Below, one piece after another: positions 20,010-29,002 of a stretch of DNA of 64,000 bases. The DNA comes from Prostheceraeus crozeri (lineage: Eukaryota; Platyhelminthes; Polycladida; Euryleptidae). Both the position numbers and the translations under genes were made by a program. Position 1 is the stretch's first letter. Each line of letters starts with the position of its first letter. The notes beneath the pieces were generated by a model that was not told where the DNA came from, searched no databases, and saw only the letters and a program-made list of their open reading frames with translations. Where the stretch lies: the NCBI GenBank assembly GCA_907163375.1, contig CAJQUW010006352.1, forward strand, positions 62,001 to 126,000, read 5' to 3'.

Positions 20010-20370
20010 CCTTAATAAATGAAATCATATGTGGTAGTATCTCTTTTGTAAAGTTTCTCCATGTGACGTCACTGAAACGGAAAAATCGATAGTCAATATC
20101 TTCTCTCTTTGGTGAACAGACGTACAGCTTGACGGTAGAGTCACACTTTATCCATACCTTTTGATCGAGGGGAATCTTCATCCGTGTCTTATGGTTGTCA
20201 ATCAGATCAGCGAAGTCTTTCAGTGAAGATAATGCGTCAAGGCTAATGCAAACGCCACGATGTCTTCCACCACTATTTGCTATTGAGTGACGAAAGACTA
20301 CTTTCTTAGAATTTGTTATGTGAACGCTTTGTAAGTCGTTTAGTTTCCATGTTCTAGTGTAATGAGGCAT
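19810..20370 (-). CDS. Possible PC4-like single-strand-DNA-binding or coactivator protein
   Basis: 186 residues. Residues 1-125 form two similar beta-then-helix halves: VVFRHSIANSGGRHRGVCISLDALSSLKDFADLID, and VKLYVCSPKREDIDYRFF followed by TWRNFTKEILPHMISFIKD. The pattern of strands, a basic turn, ISL and then a helix recalls the PC4/Sub1 coactivator fold, but identity is low and the call is tentative. The C-terminal ~60 residues are polar, probably disordered, and share DNA with the TBP-like start in another frame. If both calls hold, two basal transcription proteins sit in one overlapping leftward pair. Confidence 0.7.
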   Translation of the reverse strand: MPHYTRTWKLNDLQSVHITNSKKVVFRHSIANSGGRHRGVCISLDALSSLKDFADLIDNHKTRMKIPLDQKVWIKCDSTVKLYVCSPKREDIDYRFFRFSDVTWRNFTKEILPHMISFIKDGGHQADGSRESHVNYKSKLKTQSSRNRAEHSQSKAMVINKTQDEADNESTSGKTLNVNMEDTEEG

Positions 20371-20630
20371 GTTTTCAAATATAAACCTAATTCATCTGTT
20401 TGCATAAAGTTTGCTATTTCACATCTCAACATATCGGAATGATGTTGAGTGCTATGTCTTAAATTCATAATAAGACTACCTATATTTTAGTAATAATTTC
20501 TACACATCGGAAAAATGTAGAAATTTCATTTTGTGTTTAGACTACCTATATATTAGTAAGCATAACTAAGCAGAAAGATGTGACGATTGGTTAGTTTACT
20601 TGTAAATTACCTTGTTGAATCTATTTAGAC
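20371..20630. promoter_or_regulatory. Intergenic region with duplicated ACTACCTATATWTTAGTAA motif
   Basis: The motif occurs at about 20475-20493 and 20540-20558. On the minus strand each copy reads TTACTAAWATATAGGTAGT, a TATA-like element oriented toward the PC4-like/TBP-like pair. A small hairpin-like pair (TCTACACATCGGAAAAATGTAGA) lies between them. No gene is present. Confidence 0.45.
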
Positions 20631-23600
20631 TTATTCTACATCACCTATAGCAGGAAGGATTCTCCTTCTTTTTGAAGGTGGGGGAAGTCCCAAGCTATAG
20701 TGTCCATATGGTAGTGACAAATTTTTATTTAACCAACAGCGCTTATCCTCCCACAGTGAAAGTCCTCGCTTCCTGAATGATTTTGTAGTAACTAAGTGGT
20801 TTTTCGAGTTAATTACTGTCATTTCTTCACTTGTATCCATTTCACTGTAGTACACGGTCCTATAATCATTATGTTGTAGTTTTTTAACTGCAGCTCTCTG
20901 CACTCCTTTTGCACGTTTGATGCTGTGACAAGATGAATCTAGATATTTCATTGAATACATTTTCGGTTTTAATAAGATCATTTCCTCAAGCAACTTTCCC
21001 GCACACTCATCCTTAAAACAGCCCAACCTAGCTCTGTTTGTAGTTGAATATAGTCGGTGATGTACATCATAGTTTGAAGAGTCAAATTTTTCACCAAAGT
21101 ATAGAAGTATGTCCTCCAGACGGACAGAAGGTGAGGTGTATAGACATAGGAAAAAACTGTCAGTGTCACCGCCACAAAGTCGCGTTCTATTTATCAGTGG
21201 ACATCTTTTTAAATCATTGTAAAATAGTTGATACATTTCCAACTTGCTATAATCAAGAACTGCTTGACCAACATAAATTAATTTATTCAACATTATTGAA
21301 GGCTTGTACATTTCCATGCCAACTAGATCTTCATCGAAGATCTTATGCTGAACATAGAGTGGATGATTTGATAATTTTTGACATTGCTCAACACTATTAA
21401 CTAATTTGAATTTTCTCCTTCGTCTTACATTTTCCATTGTCTTGCCATATAAAGAGTTATTCTTCAACTTGTAAAATGACTTTTCAAAATCAGTTCTTGA
21501 CTGAGCTCTCTTTTGGGAATTCATGTCGATGAACGTTCTTAACCAGGGCTTTTGAGTGAACTTTACACCGCTATGAACTTTTTTGACTTTCATACCCATA
21601 AATAAATAAAATTTTAATATTGAATAGTGTACAACATAATTTTCCCTATCAAATTGGTGTAGCAATAGTTTCTTAGTTGAAGAAAAGTTAGTATTTGGTC
21701 TTACTTTTTTATACAAGTCTTTCATATAACTTGAAAACATTTTTTGTTCTATCATCTGCATTTCTGGTGCCAATGGAAAATCGGCAGTGTCATCATGTAT
21801 GCTTGCAGGATATTCCAAATCTAAATCAAAAATATATCCGATTTCACTATCATCATCTATGGCTTGAATATTAACTTCGTTTGAAAAGTAGCCTATTTCA
21901 TCTTCATTCAACCATTTGAAATTTGAATGTGGTAGACTCTTGCTGAGTGACGAGCCGTAAAGGTTGTTGACATCTATGTAGGATAAGTGACGGCTTTCAT
22001 TTGTATTATTTTGTAATTCCGTAATGCGTGCACGCGCTCGGTGAATATTTGTAAATGTCATACCTCCCCTTATTCCCCTTTCAAATAGATTGTACATGTT
22101 TTCATCTTGTATGTAGTGTGGAGGATCAGATGAAGCAAAACTCAAAGCTGAAGTAAAACTAAGGTGTGGAAGGCTGACAAAATGCACAGGATCCACCTCA
22201 TCTTCATTTTGACTCAATGATCTAAAGACTTCAAAAATATCTGCCAGCAATAACACATCTAATTTGAGATATGCAAGCATGTAATCACCAAAATTGGAGC
22301 AACTGAAAGCGATCCACGCATTACAAGCGTGTTCATATTCTTTGTCTGAGCAATGCTCTCGTGTGAGATCATTATAGAATTCACATTGTGGTGGTAGACT
22401 ATTTTCCAACAATGTATTTAGACTTTTGAAATAAGAGTAGGGAAACACTCCCTTTTGATATAGGATGTCATCATTAATCAGTGGAAATTCGTTTCTTAAT
22501 TTTTCTACATGCTTATACACTTGTAATCCTTTTGCTAATTCACTTAGTGATGCACTTAAAAATTGAAAAGAATCCAAGAACTTTAATTTAAAATATATTG
22601 TTTTTCCGTTGTACTCGTTCACAGGTACACTAGCGGATAAAGTTATGTATTTTTCAGCTGTGGCTGCTACCACTTCTAATTTCCATGGTTTCTTCTTTCC
22701 AATTGCTTTGTAGCAAACGATGTGACTGTCATAATTCTTGAAGTTGTGGAAAAATATGGGCAGTTCCCGCCTATTCAGTTTCAATCGAAGGTTGCATTTG
22801 CTACATAATGTTTGTCTATATTTTCCTGTTATATGATCATGATCTCTCACTTTGATACAATCATCACTGAACTTAGATTTACATTTACTACAACTCTGTG
22901 CGCTTTTGTGTTTTTCTTCTTCATCATGGGATAGAGACATCGGTTGTCTACTTATTGCACGCTGATTGTCATACAAATTTTGTGCTACATTTTCTAGGTG
23001 ATTTAAGAAGTTCATAATACAATTTTCTCCTTTAAAGACATAATATTCGTTATCAAATTTTGATTGGAGAGCGTTGTGCCAAACATGATAAACTCCAACT
23101 GCTGCAGGTTTATGCACTTTATTATCGATGTAGCACTCTATATCTGCATAAATTACTAAAGGTGGACTTAGATGATATTCCATGCTACTTGTACTTACCT
23201 CTAGTTGTTTAGGCATTTTTTCTATTTGCGCTTTTCCTCGAACACAAAATTGATAATGTCGGTCTAGAGTTGTCTTATATGTAAACGATTGGGTGCATCG
23301 ATCACAGTAATGTTTAAATCTTTTATTAATTTTCCTATATAGTCTCGATATCTTTCTGATTCCACAATAATGTGCGCGTTCATTGTTAACAATTAACAGT
23401 ATATTGACAGTTCGTTTACCAATAAAGTTGCTACTATAACGAACACCTTTGAGTCCTTTTTCATAAAAATGAATGTTAATTTTGATGTCATTATTTTTCT
23501 CAAACCTAGAAATATCTTTTATTGATACTGGTGTGGCAATGCCATCCATATTCAGATCAGATGTCCACTTGCTATATGATTTCATCTCATTTCTCGAGTG

Positions 23601-24518
23601 AAGTACTTCATCATAATGTAGTATTGATAAAACTGAATACTTGAAGCAGTCATTTGCATTTGAGTGTACATTGATTACAGCCTTAGAATCTTTCAAGCTC
23701 TTTGGTAGAGTAAATGTTTGTCCACCGGATAGTAGTGGACTGGTAATAACATTGAATTCAATATTAAGTATTTCATCTATAACCCAGTTGCTACCCTTAT
23801 TTGCAAATGCTTCAATATGGCTTGAAAGACTATTCAAATTATCTTGGAACCAGGTATCATAGTCATAAATATAGTTTGTAGATGATGATGTAAAGTGTGC
23901 GAGAAACGTTTCATCTTCTTGAGGATTTGATCGCACATAACGAATTTGTGCAATTAGACGGCCACGTAGTTGAAATTGTTCTAGAAGGTTTGACACTAAG
24001 TCCCCTAATATAGGTCGCATACTCAATAAAAAAGAATTAATGTCGATTGTATGTGTTGATGGTGTGATGTCATATACACGAGCGTGACCATTAAGTGCGC
24101 TTTCACTGAGATTTAGAGTTCCATGATTATTATGAATATTCATCTCACTTTTTGTATTATGTACATTCATATGTTGACGAAATTTGCTAACAGAATTATA
24201 ATTTTTACCACAATGGGAGCAACATTGCATAAAGGTATTATTTGAAGCGCTGGTTGATGTATGTCTAGACGTTGGTTCAACAATACTAGATCTGGATATG
24301 TGATTATTTTGTGATTCTACTTGATTAACAACTGACATATTTTGAGAATTTGAACTTAAATTGCAAACTAGATTGTGTCGCTTTAGATTATCCTTCCTAT
24401 TCGTTTGATATGGACACTTGCTACACTTATATGTTATCCCCAACTTACAAAATTTTTCATGACGTTGCAAATTGCCATAAAGAGTAAAAGATTTTCCACA
24501 CTTGGAACAGACAACCAT
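20631..24518 (-). CDS. Protein-primed family B DNA polymerase with zinc fingers and HNH insert
   Basis: 1295 residues in one frame. C2H2 fingers occur at about residues 4-27, 31-52 and 95-118, with another near 405-428. A region around 280-400 with DCFKYSVLSILHY and ERAHYCGIRKISRL is the usual Polinton pre-exonuclease domain, likely the terminal-protein part. Exonuclease motif I is VIYADIECY (~455). An endonuclease VII-like zinc/HNH insert, RDHDHITGKYRQTLC, is at ~560. Polymerase motifs are DVNNLYGSSL (~850), KNSLYGKTMENV (~1022) and CGGDTDSFF (~1115). It copies linear DNA by protein priming. The extended N-terminal zinc-finger array is longer than in minimal family members. TATATAAG lies 41 bp upstream. 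Confidence 0.95.
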   Translation of the reverse strand: MVVCSKCGKSFTLYGNLQRHEKFCKLGITYKCSKCPYQTNRKDNLKRHNLVCNLSSNSQNMSVVNQVESQNNHISRSSIVEPTSRHTSTSASNNTFMQCCSHCGKNYNSVSKFRQHMNVHNTKSEMNIHNNHGTLNLSESALNGHARVYDITPSTHTIDINSFLLSMRPILGDLVSNLLEQFQLRGRLIAQIRYVRSNPQEDETFLAHFTSSSTNYIYDYDTWFQDNLNSLSSHIEAFANKGSNWVIDEILNIEFNVITSPLLSGGQTFTLPKSLKDSKAVINVHSNANDCFKYSVLSILHYDEVLHSRNEMKSYSKWTSDLNMDGIATPVSIKDISRFEKNNDIKINIHFYEKGLKGVRYSSNFIGKRTVNILLIVNNERAHYCGIRKISRLYRKINKRFKHYCDRCTQSFTYKTTLDRHYQFCVRGKAQIEKMPKQLEVSTSSMEYHLSPPLVIYADIECYIDNKVHKPAAVGVYHVWHNALQSKFDNEYYVFKGENCIMNFLNHLENVAQNLYDNQRAISRQPMSLSHDEEEKHKSAQSCSKCKSKFSDDCIKVRDHDHITGKYRQTLCSKCNLRLKLNRRELPIFFHNFKNYDSHIVCYKAIGKKKPWKLEVVAATAEKYITLSASVPVNEYNGKTIYFKLKFLDSFQFLSASLSELAKGLQVYKHVEKLRNEFPLINDDILYQKGVFPYSYFKSLNTLLENSLPPQCEFYNDLTREHCSDKEYEHACNAWIAFSCSNFGDYMLAYLKLDVLLLADIFEVFRSLSQNEDEVDPVHFVSLPHLSFTSALSFASSDPPHYIQDENMYNLFERGIRGGMTFTNIHRARARITELQNNTNESRHLSYIDVNNLYGSSLSKSLPHSNFKWLNEDEIGYFSNEVNIQAIDDDSEIGYIFDLDLEYPASIHDDTADFPLAPEMQMIEQKMFSSYMKDLYKKVRPNTNFSSTKKLLLHQFDRENYVVHYSILKFYLFMGMKVKKVHSGVKFTQKPWLRTFIDMNSQKRAQSRTDFEKSFYKLKNNSLYGKTMENVRRRRKFKLVNSVEQCQKLSNHPLYVQHKIFDEDLVGMEMYKPSIMLNKLIYVGQAVLDYSKLEMYQLFYNDLKRCPLINRTRLCGGDTDSFFLCLYTSPSVRLEDILLYFGEKFDSSNYDVHHRLYSTTNRARLGCFKDECAGKLLEEMILLKPKMYSMKYLDSSCHSIKRAKGVQRAAVKKLQHNDYRTVYYSEMDTSEEMTVINSKNHLVTTKSFRKRGLSLWEDKRCWLNKNLSLPYGHYSLGLPPPSKRRRILPAIGDVE

Positions 24519-24558
24519 TCTTAATAGTAAATGATAAGGATTATAATTTTTGATAGTC

Positions 24559-24566
24559 CTTATATA
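24559..24566 (-). promoter_or_regulatory. TATATAAG core promoter of the DNA polymerase gene
   Basis: Read on the minus strand, TATATAAG lies about 41 bp before the polymerase ATG, leaving a leader of only ~10-15 nt. Confidence 0.65.
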
Positions 24567-24732
24567 TTTTCATCATTCTATGACGTCAGAGCTATTACCA
24601 CCCAATAGAATTTGTTCCGATCTCTTCACTTTTGAGATAGATGTAGTATTACCGATCGATGATATAAAGGAAAAAAATTCAGGATTTACAACAATTTTCA
24701 TTTTCCAAAAGAAAAAAGTAAAGTACATTACA

Positions 24733-26811
24733 TTACATTTTTATGCATTTTACAATGCCACTGTGGCACATCTTGATGTGCTGACACTGTGCAGAGCAAG
24801 CACCCCTGTCTTCCATGTGAGTCAGCCTCACCTTTTCAATGTTTGAATTTGCATACTCAATATGCATTAAAGTCTCTTTTTCAAAAGGCTTGTTGCCTCT
24901 TGAAAGGAGTGATGCCATATGCAAGTTTGACTGTGTTAGATTTCGCACAGATTGAATTAGATCACGATTTTCAGTCCTTAGCTTTGCTTCTCTTTCCTCA
25001 GCAAGTCGCAGTCGCTCCTCACAGCGCCTCAACTCACTATTGTCATTGGTTTCATCTAGATCAACATTGTACTCCTTGGTTTGCAGCATGATGGAAGCAG
25101 GAGCGTTGATAGTAGTGTTGGAGATCGTAGGGGGAGCAGGATCATGGGAAGTCGTAGGTGATGGTGTAGTAGGAGGAGTAGGATCGTGGGAAGTCGTAGG
25201 AGCAGTCCCTGGGATAGGTGGTCGTGTTGTGGGCGGTGGTGATGCACCCCTATACTCCAGTATAGGAGTGAAGGGGAAGCGGACGCTGCAGGTTGGAGAC
25301 GATCGAATGTTGGAGAAGGATTCTTCCTCCTGTGATGCGTAGACCGCTGCATCCTGTAATGAGAATAGAAAATATTTGTATTATCCATGCATCATTATAT
25401 GGGAAAGAAGTTAATAATGTTTGTAGAATTAACAATATAATAATATTTAAATAATGTAAACATGTTTTCTAGTGTTTGAAAGCTATCTTACCTTAGAAGT
25501 CATGACGATCTCATGATCAGATCCATCTTCCACCGCAACGTTGTATGAACTATTCTAAAATCAGAATTTAACTGTTACAATCTTTTACATTTCAATTATC
25601 TGCTTTCATATTCATTCCTTATATTGTACTTACCTTAGCAATTCTGCTATCATCACTGTCATCATCAGAAGAAGTTGGCGATGATGTCGCTGACGAAGAG
25701 GACTCATCCGAAGAGGACTCATCTGATGAGGACTCGCGGATGGTGTAGGGTTTTTCCTCATTGTCCTCCATAGACGTTGAGGTAGGTGGCGTTGAGAGGA
25801 CACTGCGATCTCGAGTCTTTTTCAGTGATAAAGATCGAATTGCCTGCAATAGGAATAAAGACAAAATGATTAGAGAGTGATTATTAAGACATGATAGATT
25901 TCCATGAGTGTAGACTGCAACAATCATACTTACAGGTGTCTGACATCCATTATTTTCCACCGTTCTCAACTTGGGAATAGGGGGTAGACTTTGAAACAGC
26001 TGAAAAGTTAACAATGTTTTAAAATTTCTAGTTATATACGTATAGACCTTGTAAAAATTACTTACGGGATGTGGATTCACTTTTTTCTCCACCATTGTCA
26101 ATTTCGGAACAGGTGGCAGACTGTTGAAATGCTGAAAGAAAGAGTTTGGTAGTAAAACATATTTAAAATCATAAAATTTTAACTGTAAAATACTTACATC
26201 TCTTGCTGTAGGTAATTTCTTTAAAAGTACCTTGGCACTCTTCGTTGGAAGTTCTGAACTCTGTAATGTTAAAAAATATGTTTACTACATGCATACTTGC
26301 ACTAGAATCGTAGGTGGCATTCATCATTGTTTCATTAAAACCTAATTTAAAATAAGCATTTAACAGTACTCACTTCATAATCAGATAGTGACGTGTCACT
26401 ATCAATGAATTTTCTCGACTTTACTCTGATGGATCGCGTCTTTTTTGGAGGTTTAGAAGTCTTCGCGACCTCATCACTTTGACTCAAAACTCCTGTCGCC
26501 GGCCTGTCCTCCTTGGCAAACAATCTTTCCAATTTCCGCTTCTCTGCGGTCGAGGTCAAATTGATGCCTTTGCGTCCATTACCAAGTGCACAGGTAGTAT
26601 GGGCTTGAATAAAAGTCTTATCTTCCTCACTGTTCGCCTTCTCAGTACTCTTCAGATATGCCTTACATGTAAGGCAATACAGATATGTACCATCCTCCTT
26701 AAAAGAGCAACCCTTATGACTGCTTTTGCTAGCGTGGCGAACTGGCAAATTGCAAGTACTGCAATAATGAAAAATAAGTCTCTGTCGGGAAATGCTTGAC
26801 GTTCGAACCAT
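24733..26811 (-). CDS. Seven-exon zinc-finger and coiled-coil gene inside the Polinton
   Basis: Exon-like blocks bounded by consensus GT-AG signals lie at 26374-26811, 26198-26260, 26066-26131, 25934-25999, 25634-25843, 25492-25554 and 24733-25353. Every block is a whole number of codons and all introns are phase 0 (about 63-210 nt long). Exon 1 carries paired zinc motifs (CSTCNLPVRH...HKGC and YCLTCKAYLK...HTTC). Exon 5 is Ser/Asp/Glu-rich. The last exon has a Pro/Thr-rich linker, then a charged coiled coil (ELRRCEERLRLAEEREAKL). About 508 codons in total. A leader intron (26817-27420) and TATA box lie upstream. I do not recognise the family. It could be a captured host gene or an element-specific regulator. 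Confidence 0.72.
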
Positions 26812-26816
26812 TTCTA

Positions 26817-27420
26817 CAAAGGAAATAATCGTTTGTTATATTCTTATCTCTCTGTAGATTAGAACTCATTTATGAATCTATTTTCCAAACTTAAAGAAGT
26901 AATATTAAAAAGTTTAATAATCTCAATTAGAAAAATATTAAGATGAAACAGAAACCGAGATTCGAACTCTTAAATCAATTTTTAAGAGGTGTTTTTAATA
27001 TAGAAACATCAAGTTTGGAATCAGCTGAGTAAATGTTATTTAATTTCGAAAAAAAAAACATTGAAACGAAACTGACTTTTCGAAAAAACGAACGTGTAGA
27101 GATTGATTAAAAGTATTTTAATTAGAAGAACAGCTGATTGAAAATGAAATTAATGTGTTAGTGTTTTATTATTTAGAAACGAAATCTTGTGATGTTTATT
27201 TAAATTCAAACACTACATCAATCAAGATCGCTTGATTCATGTGTATTTCATATGCTATAATAAAAAAACGAAGTAAAGATTTGTGATTAATAATATAACA
27301 TTGTGTTGTTTCCTATCCTAAAAGCCAACCATGTATTTTAAACTATTTGGTTATAAGAAGTTAGTAATGTACCTATTTCCCAAACTTAGAAAGCAGTAAA
27401 TACTAAATGATGAAACTCAC
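26817..27420 (-). other. Probable intron in the 5' leader of the spliced gene
   Basis: On the minus strand GTGAGT at 27415-27420 is a good donor, and TTATTTCCTTTGTAG ending at 26817 is a good acceptor two bases before the ATG region. The interval is AT-rich without open frames. The leader exon would be about 27421-27505. Confidence 0.55.
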
Positions 27421-27526
27421 TTCAGAAATATTATTGTAAATCGACGAAACGGAGAAGCGGAGAACGAGGTCTTGTATGCACACCAAATAATTCAAAACTG
27501 AGTGAAGAACGGAGCTCTACAAGTTC

Positions 27527-27534
27527 TTTATATA
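27527..27534 (-). promoter_or_regulatory. TATATAAA core promoter of the spliced gene
   Basis: Read on the minus strand. It fits a start about 25-30 bp downstream (near 27500) and a leader exon ending at the GTGAGT donor at 27420. Confidence 0.6.
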
Positions 27535-27540
27535 TAGATT

Positions 27541-27877
27541 CAACAAAGGAACCATGAACAAAGACTTGATGACATCATGTCATCAATTTGGTACAGCAAA
27601 ACAAACTTGACAATTTTAAACAAAATAATAATCAGCTGGCTCATTTTATCCATTAGAATGGAATGGCAATCAAATGCTATGAATATGACTCTTGTAAATA
27701 GTATAAAATCTACTATATGTATCTATTATAAACACAAGCAAGTTAATTCAAATGAATTCAGAGAGTTTGAACATTATTACATACAAATCAATTATTCAAT
27801 TCGTAAATATATATGGTAACATGTTTGAAGTCAATATTTTAAGATATTTGAATTGCATGTCAATTTCTAAAGTTTAA
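27541..27877. other. AT-rich stretch, no credible gene
   Basis: An 80-codon plus-strand frame (27577-27819) exists but is Ile/Asn/Tyr-rich low-complexity sequence without a domain. I do not call it. Confidence 0.5.
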
Positions 27878-28014
27878 TTTTCGCGCCAAAATATTGGCTT
27901 AAAACTCTTGGAGATAATATTAAAATCTGAAATATCTAAATTTCAAATTTCGCGCCAAATTTCGAAATTTTAAATTTCGCGCCAAATTTCGAAATTTTAA
28001 ATTCGCGCCAAAAT
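27878..28014. promoter_or_regulatory. Cluster of four E2F-like TTCGCGCCAAA sites
   Basis: TTTCGCGCCAAA occurs at 27879-27890, 27948-27959 and 27975-27986, with a near copy (ATTCGCGCCAAAA) at 28001-28013. The last three are spaced 26-27 bp apart within a repeated TTTCGCGCCAAATTTCGAAA unit. Each site contains TTTCGCGC and, on the other strand, TTTGGCGC, both matches to the E2F consensus TTTSSCGC. It lies ~350 bp upstream of the spliced gene's promoter. Confidence 0.65.
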
Positions 28015-28023
28015 TCAAATAAT

Positions 28024-28079
28024 AGGTTAGGGTTAGGGTTAGGGTTAGGGTTAGGGTTAGGGTTAGGGTTAGGGTTAGG
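28024..28079 (+). repeat. Interstitial telomere-type array (TTAGGG)n
   Basis: About nine uninterrupted GGGTTA units between the E2F-like cluster and two hairpins, inside the Polinton. It matches the animal telomere repeat in pure form, so it is either recent or maintained. Confidence 0.95.
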
Positions 28080-28123
28080 TTTTAGTTATGCAAAAAAGAA
28101 TAGCTGTGGCACCCGGAGCCCAT

Positions 28124-28174
28124 GGGTAAATAAATTTTCGAGTGCGCGAAGCGCACTCGAAAATTTATTTACCC
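28124..28174. repeat. Perfect 24-bp hairpin with GAA loop
   Basis: Arms at 28124-28147 and 28151-28174 are exact inverse copies around the 3-base loop GAA. The tip reads GCGCGAAGCGC, which contains GCGAAGC, a DNA heptamer known to fold into an unusually stable mini-hairpin. Confidence 0.92.
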
Positions 28175-28184
28175 TATAATCCGA

Positions 28185-28219
28185 AAAATTTCGAGGGCGC
28201 GAAGCGCCCGAGAAATTTT
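28185..28219. repeat. Second GAA-loop hairpin, 16-bp arms
   Basis: Arms at 28185-28200 and 28204-28219 match with two mismatches around the same GCGC-GAA-GCGC tip. It lies 10 bp after the first hairpin and is followed by a C run and TGTATGAAG repeats. Confidence 0.88.
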
Positions 28220-28237
28220 GAGGCCCCCCCCCCCGCC

Positions 28238-28304
28238 GTGTATGAAGTGTATGAAGTGTATGAAGGTCAAAGGTCAAGGTCAAGTCAAAGGTCAAGGTCA
28301 AGTT
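28238..28304 (+). repeat. TGTATGAAG repeats and AGGTCA half-site cluster
   Basis: Three TGTATGAAG units run into a series of GGTCAA units. AGGTCAAAGGTCA is a DR1 nuclear-receptor arrangement, and TCAAGGTCA, an extended monomer half-site, occurs more than once. It may be a binding platform or simple repeat expansion. Confidence 0.6.
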
Positions 28305-28430
28305 CATGTGGAAGTTTATGCATTATGATCATTTTGAGTGATCAAACTTTAACTTTGAAAATTTTCAAAAACTTGGAAACTTAGTTATTTTTGAGAAAAA
28401 CTTAGAATTTTTCCAGTTGCATACACTTGC

Positions 28431-28867
28431 TGTTCTCACAATGAGAAAATACAGCGAGCGTAAGTTGTATGTTTATTAGCGAGAGAAATGAAAAACAGCG
28501 AGCGTACGTTGGAAGTTTATTAGCGATCTGAAGAATAATCCATTGACAATCAAGTTGCTTTACATTTGAAGGTCAAAACGTCACCTTCCCAATACGTCAC
28601 ACATCACATGATAACACTTTAACAAGCGGTTAGCCCACATACTACACTGACAAGAGATAAAATTCAGCGAGTGACGAAATACAAGTTGATTCACACCTTC
28701 GTCCTTGATACATGTGCATGCAGTCACGATGCAGCGAACGCGCAGATGGGATTTTCCGATAGTCAGTCATTGGGAATTGGCGAGTCGAGGAGAGAGAGAA
28801 GCGATAGACACACACAAATAAAGAATCGTAGAATGTCATTAACAAATAAATTTCGGATTTTCCGACA
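28431..28867 (-). repeat. BEL 3' LTR (left in the window)
   Basis: Same sequence as 34466-34902 by eye, bounded by TG and CA and next to the CTTGC duplication. Confidence 0.95.
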
Positions 28868-29002
28868 TTCCCAACAGAGAAGATATACTCGTACAATATA
28901 CAGAGATGAATGAAACGATGTGCATGTAATTATAATTGTATGTGTATGCGAGTGATGAGTGAGCATTAATAAAGTGTGAGGATGAATTGTAATGGCGAAA
29001 TT

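Noticed and set aside
25040-25342. Gly/Val-rich plus-strand frame
   Set aside because: It is the shadow of the Pro/Thr-rich last exon of the minus-strand spliced gene; the pattern is a mirror of that repeat.
27577-27819. 80-codon frame in the Polinton
   Set aside because: Low-complexity Ile/Asn/Tyr/Lys composition expected from AT-rich DNA; no promoter or domain.
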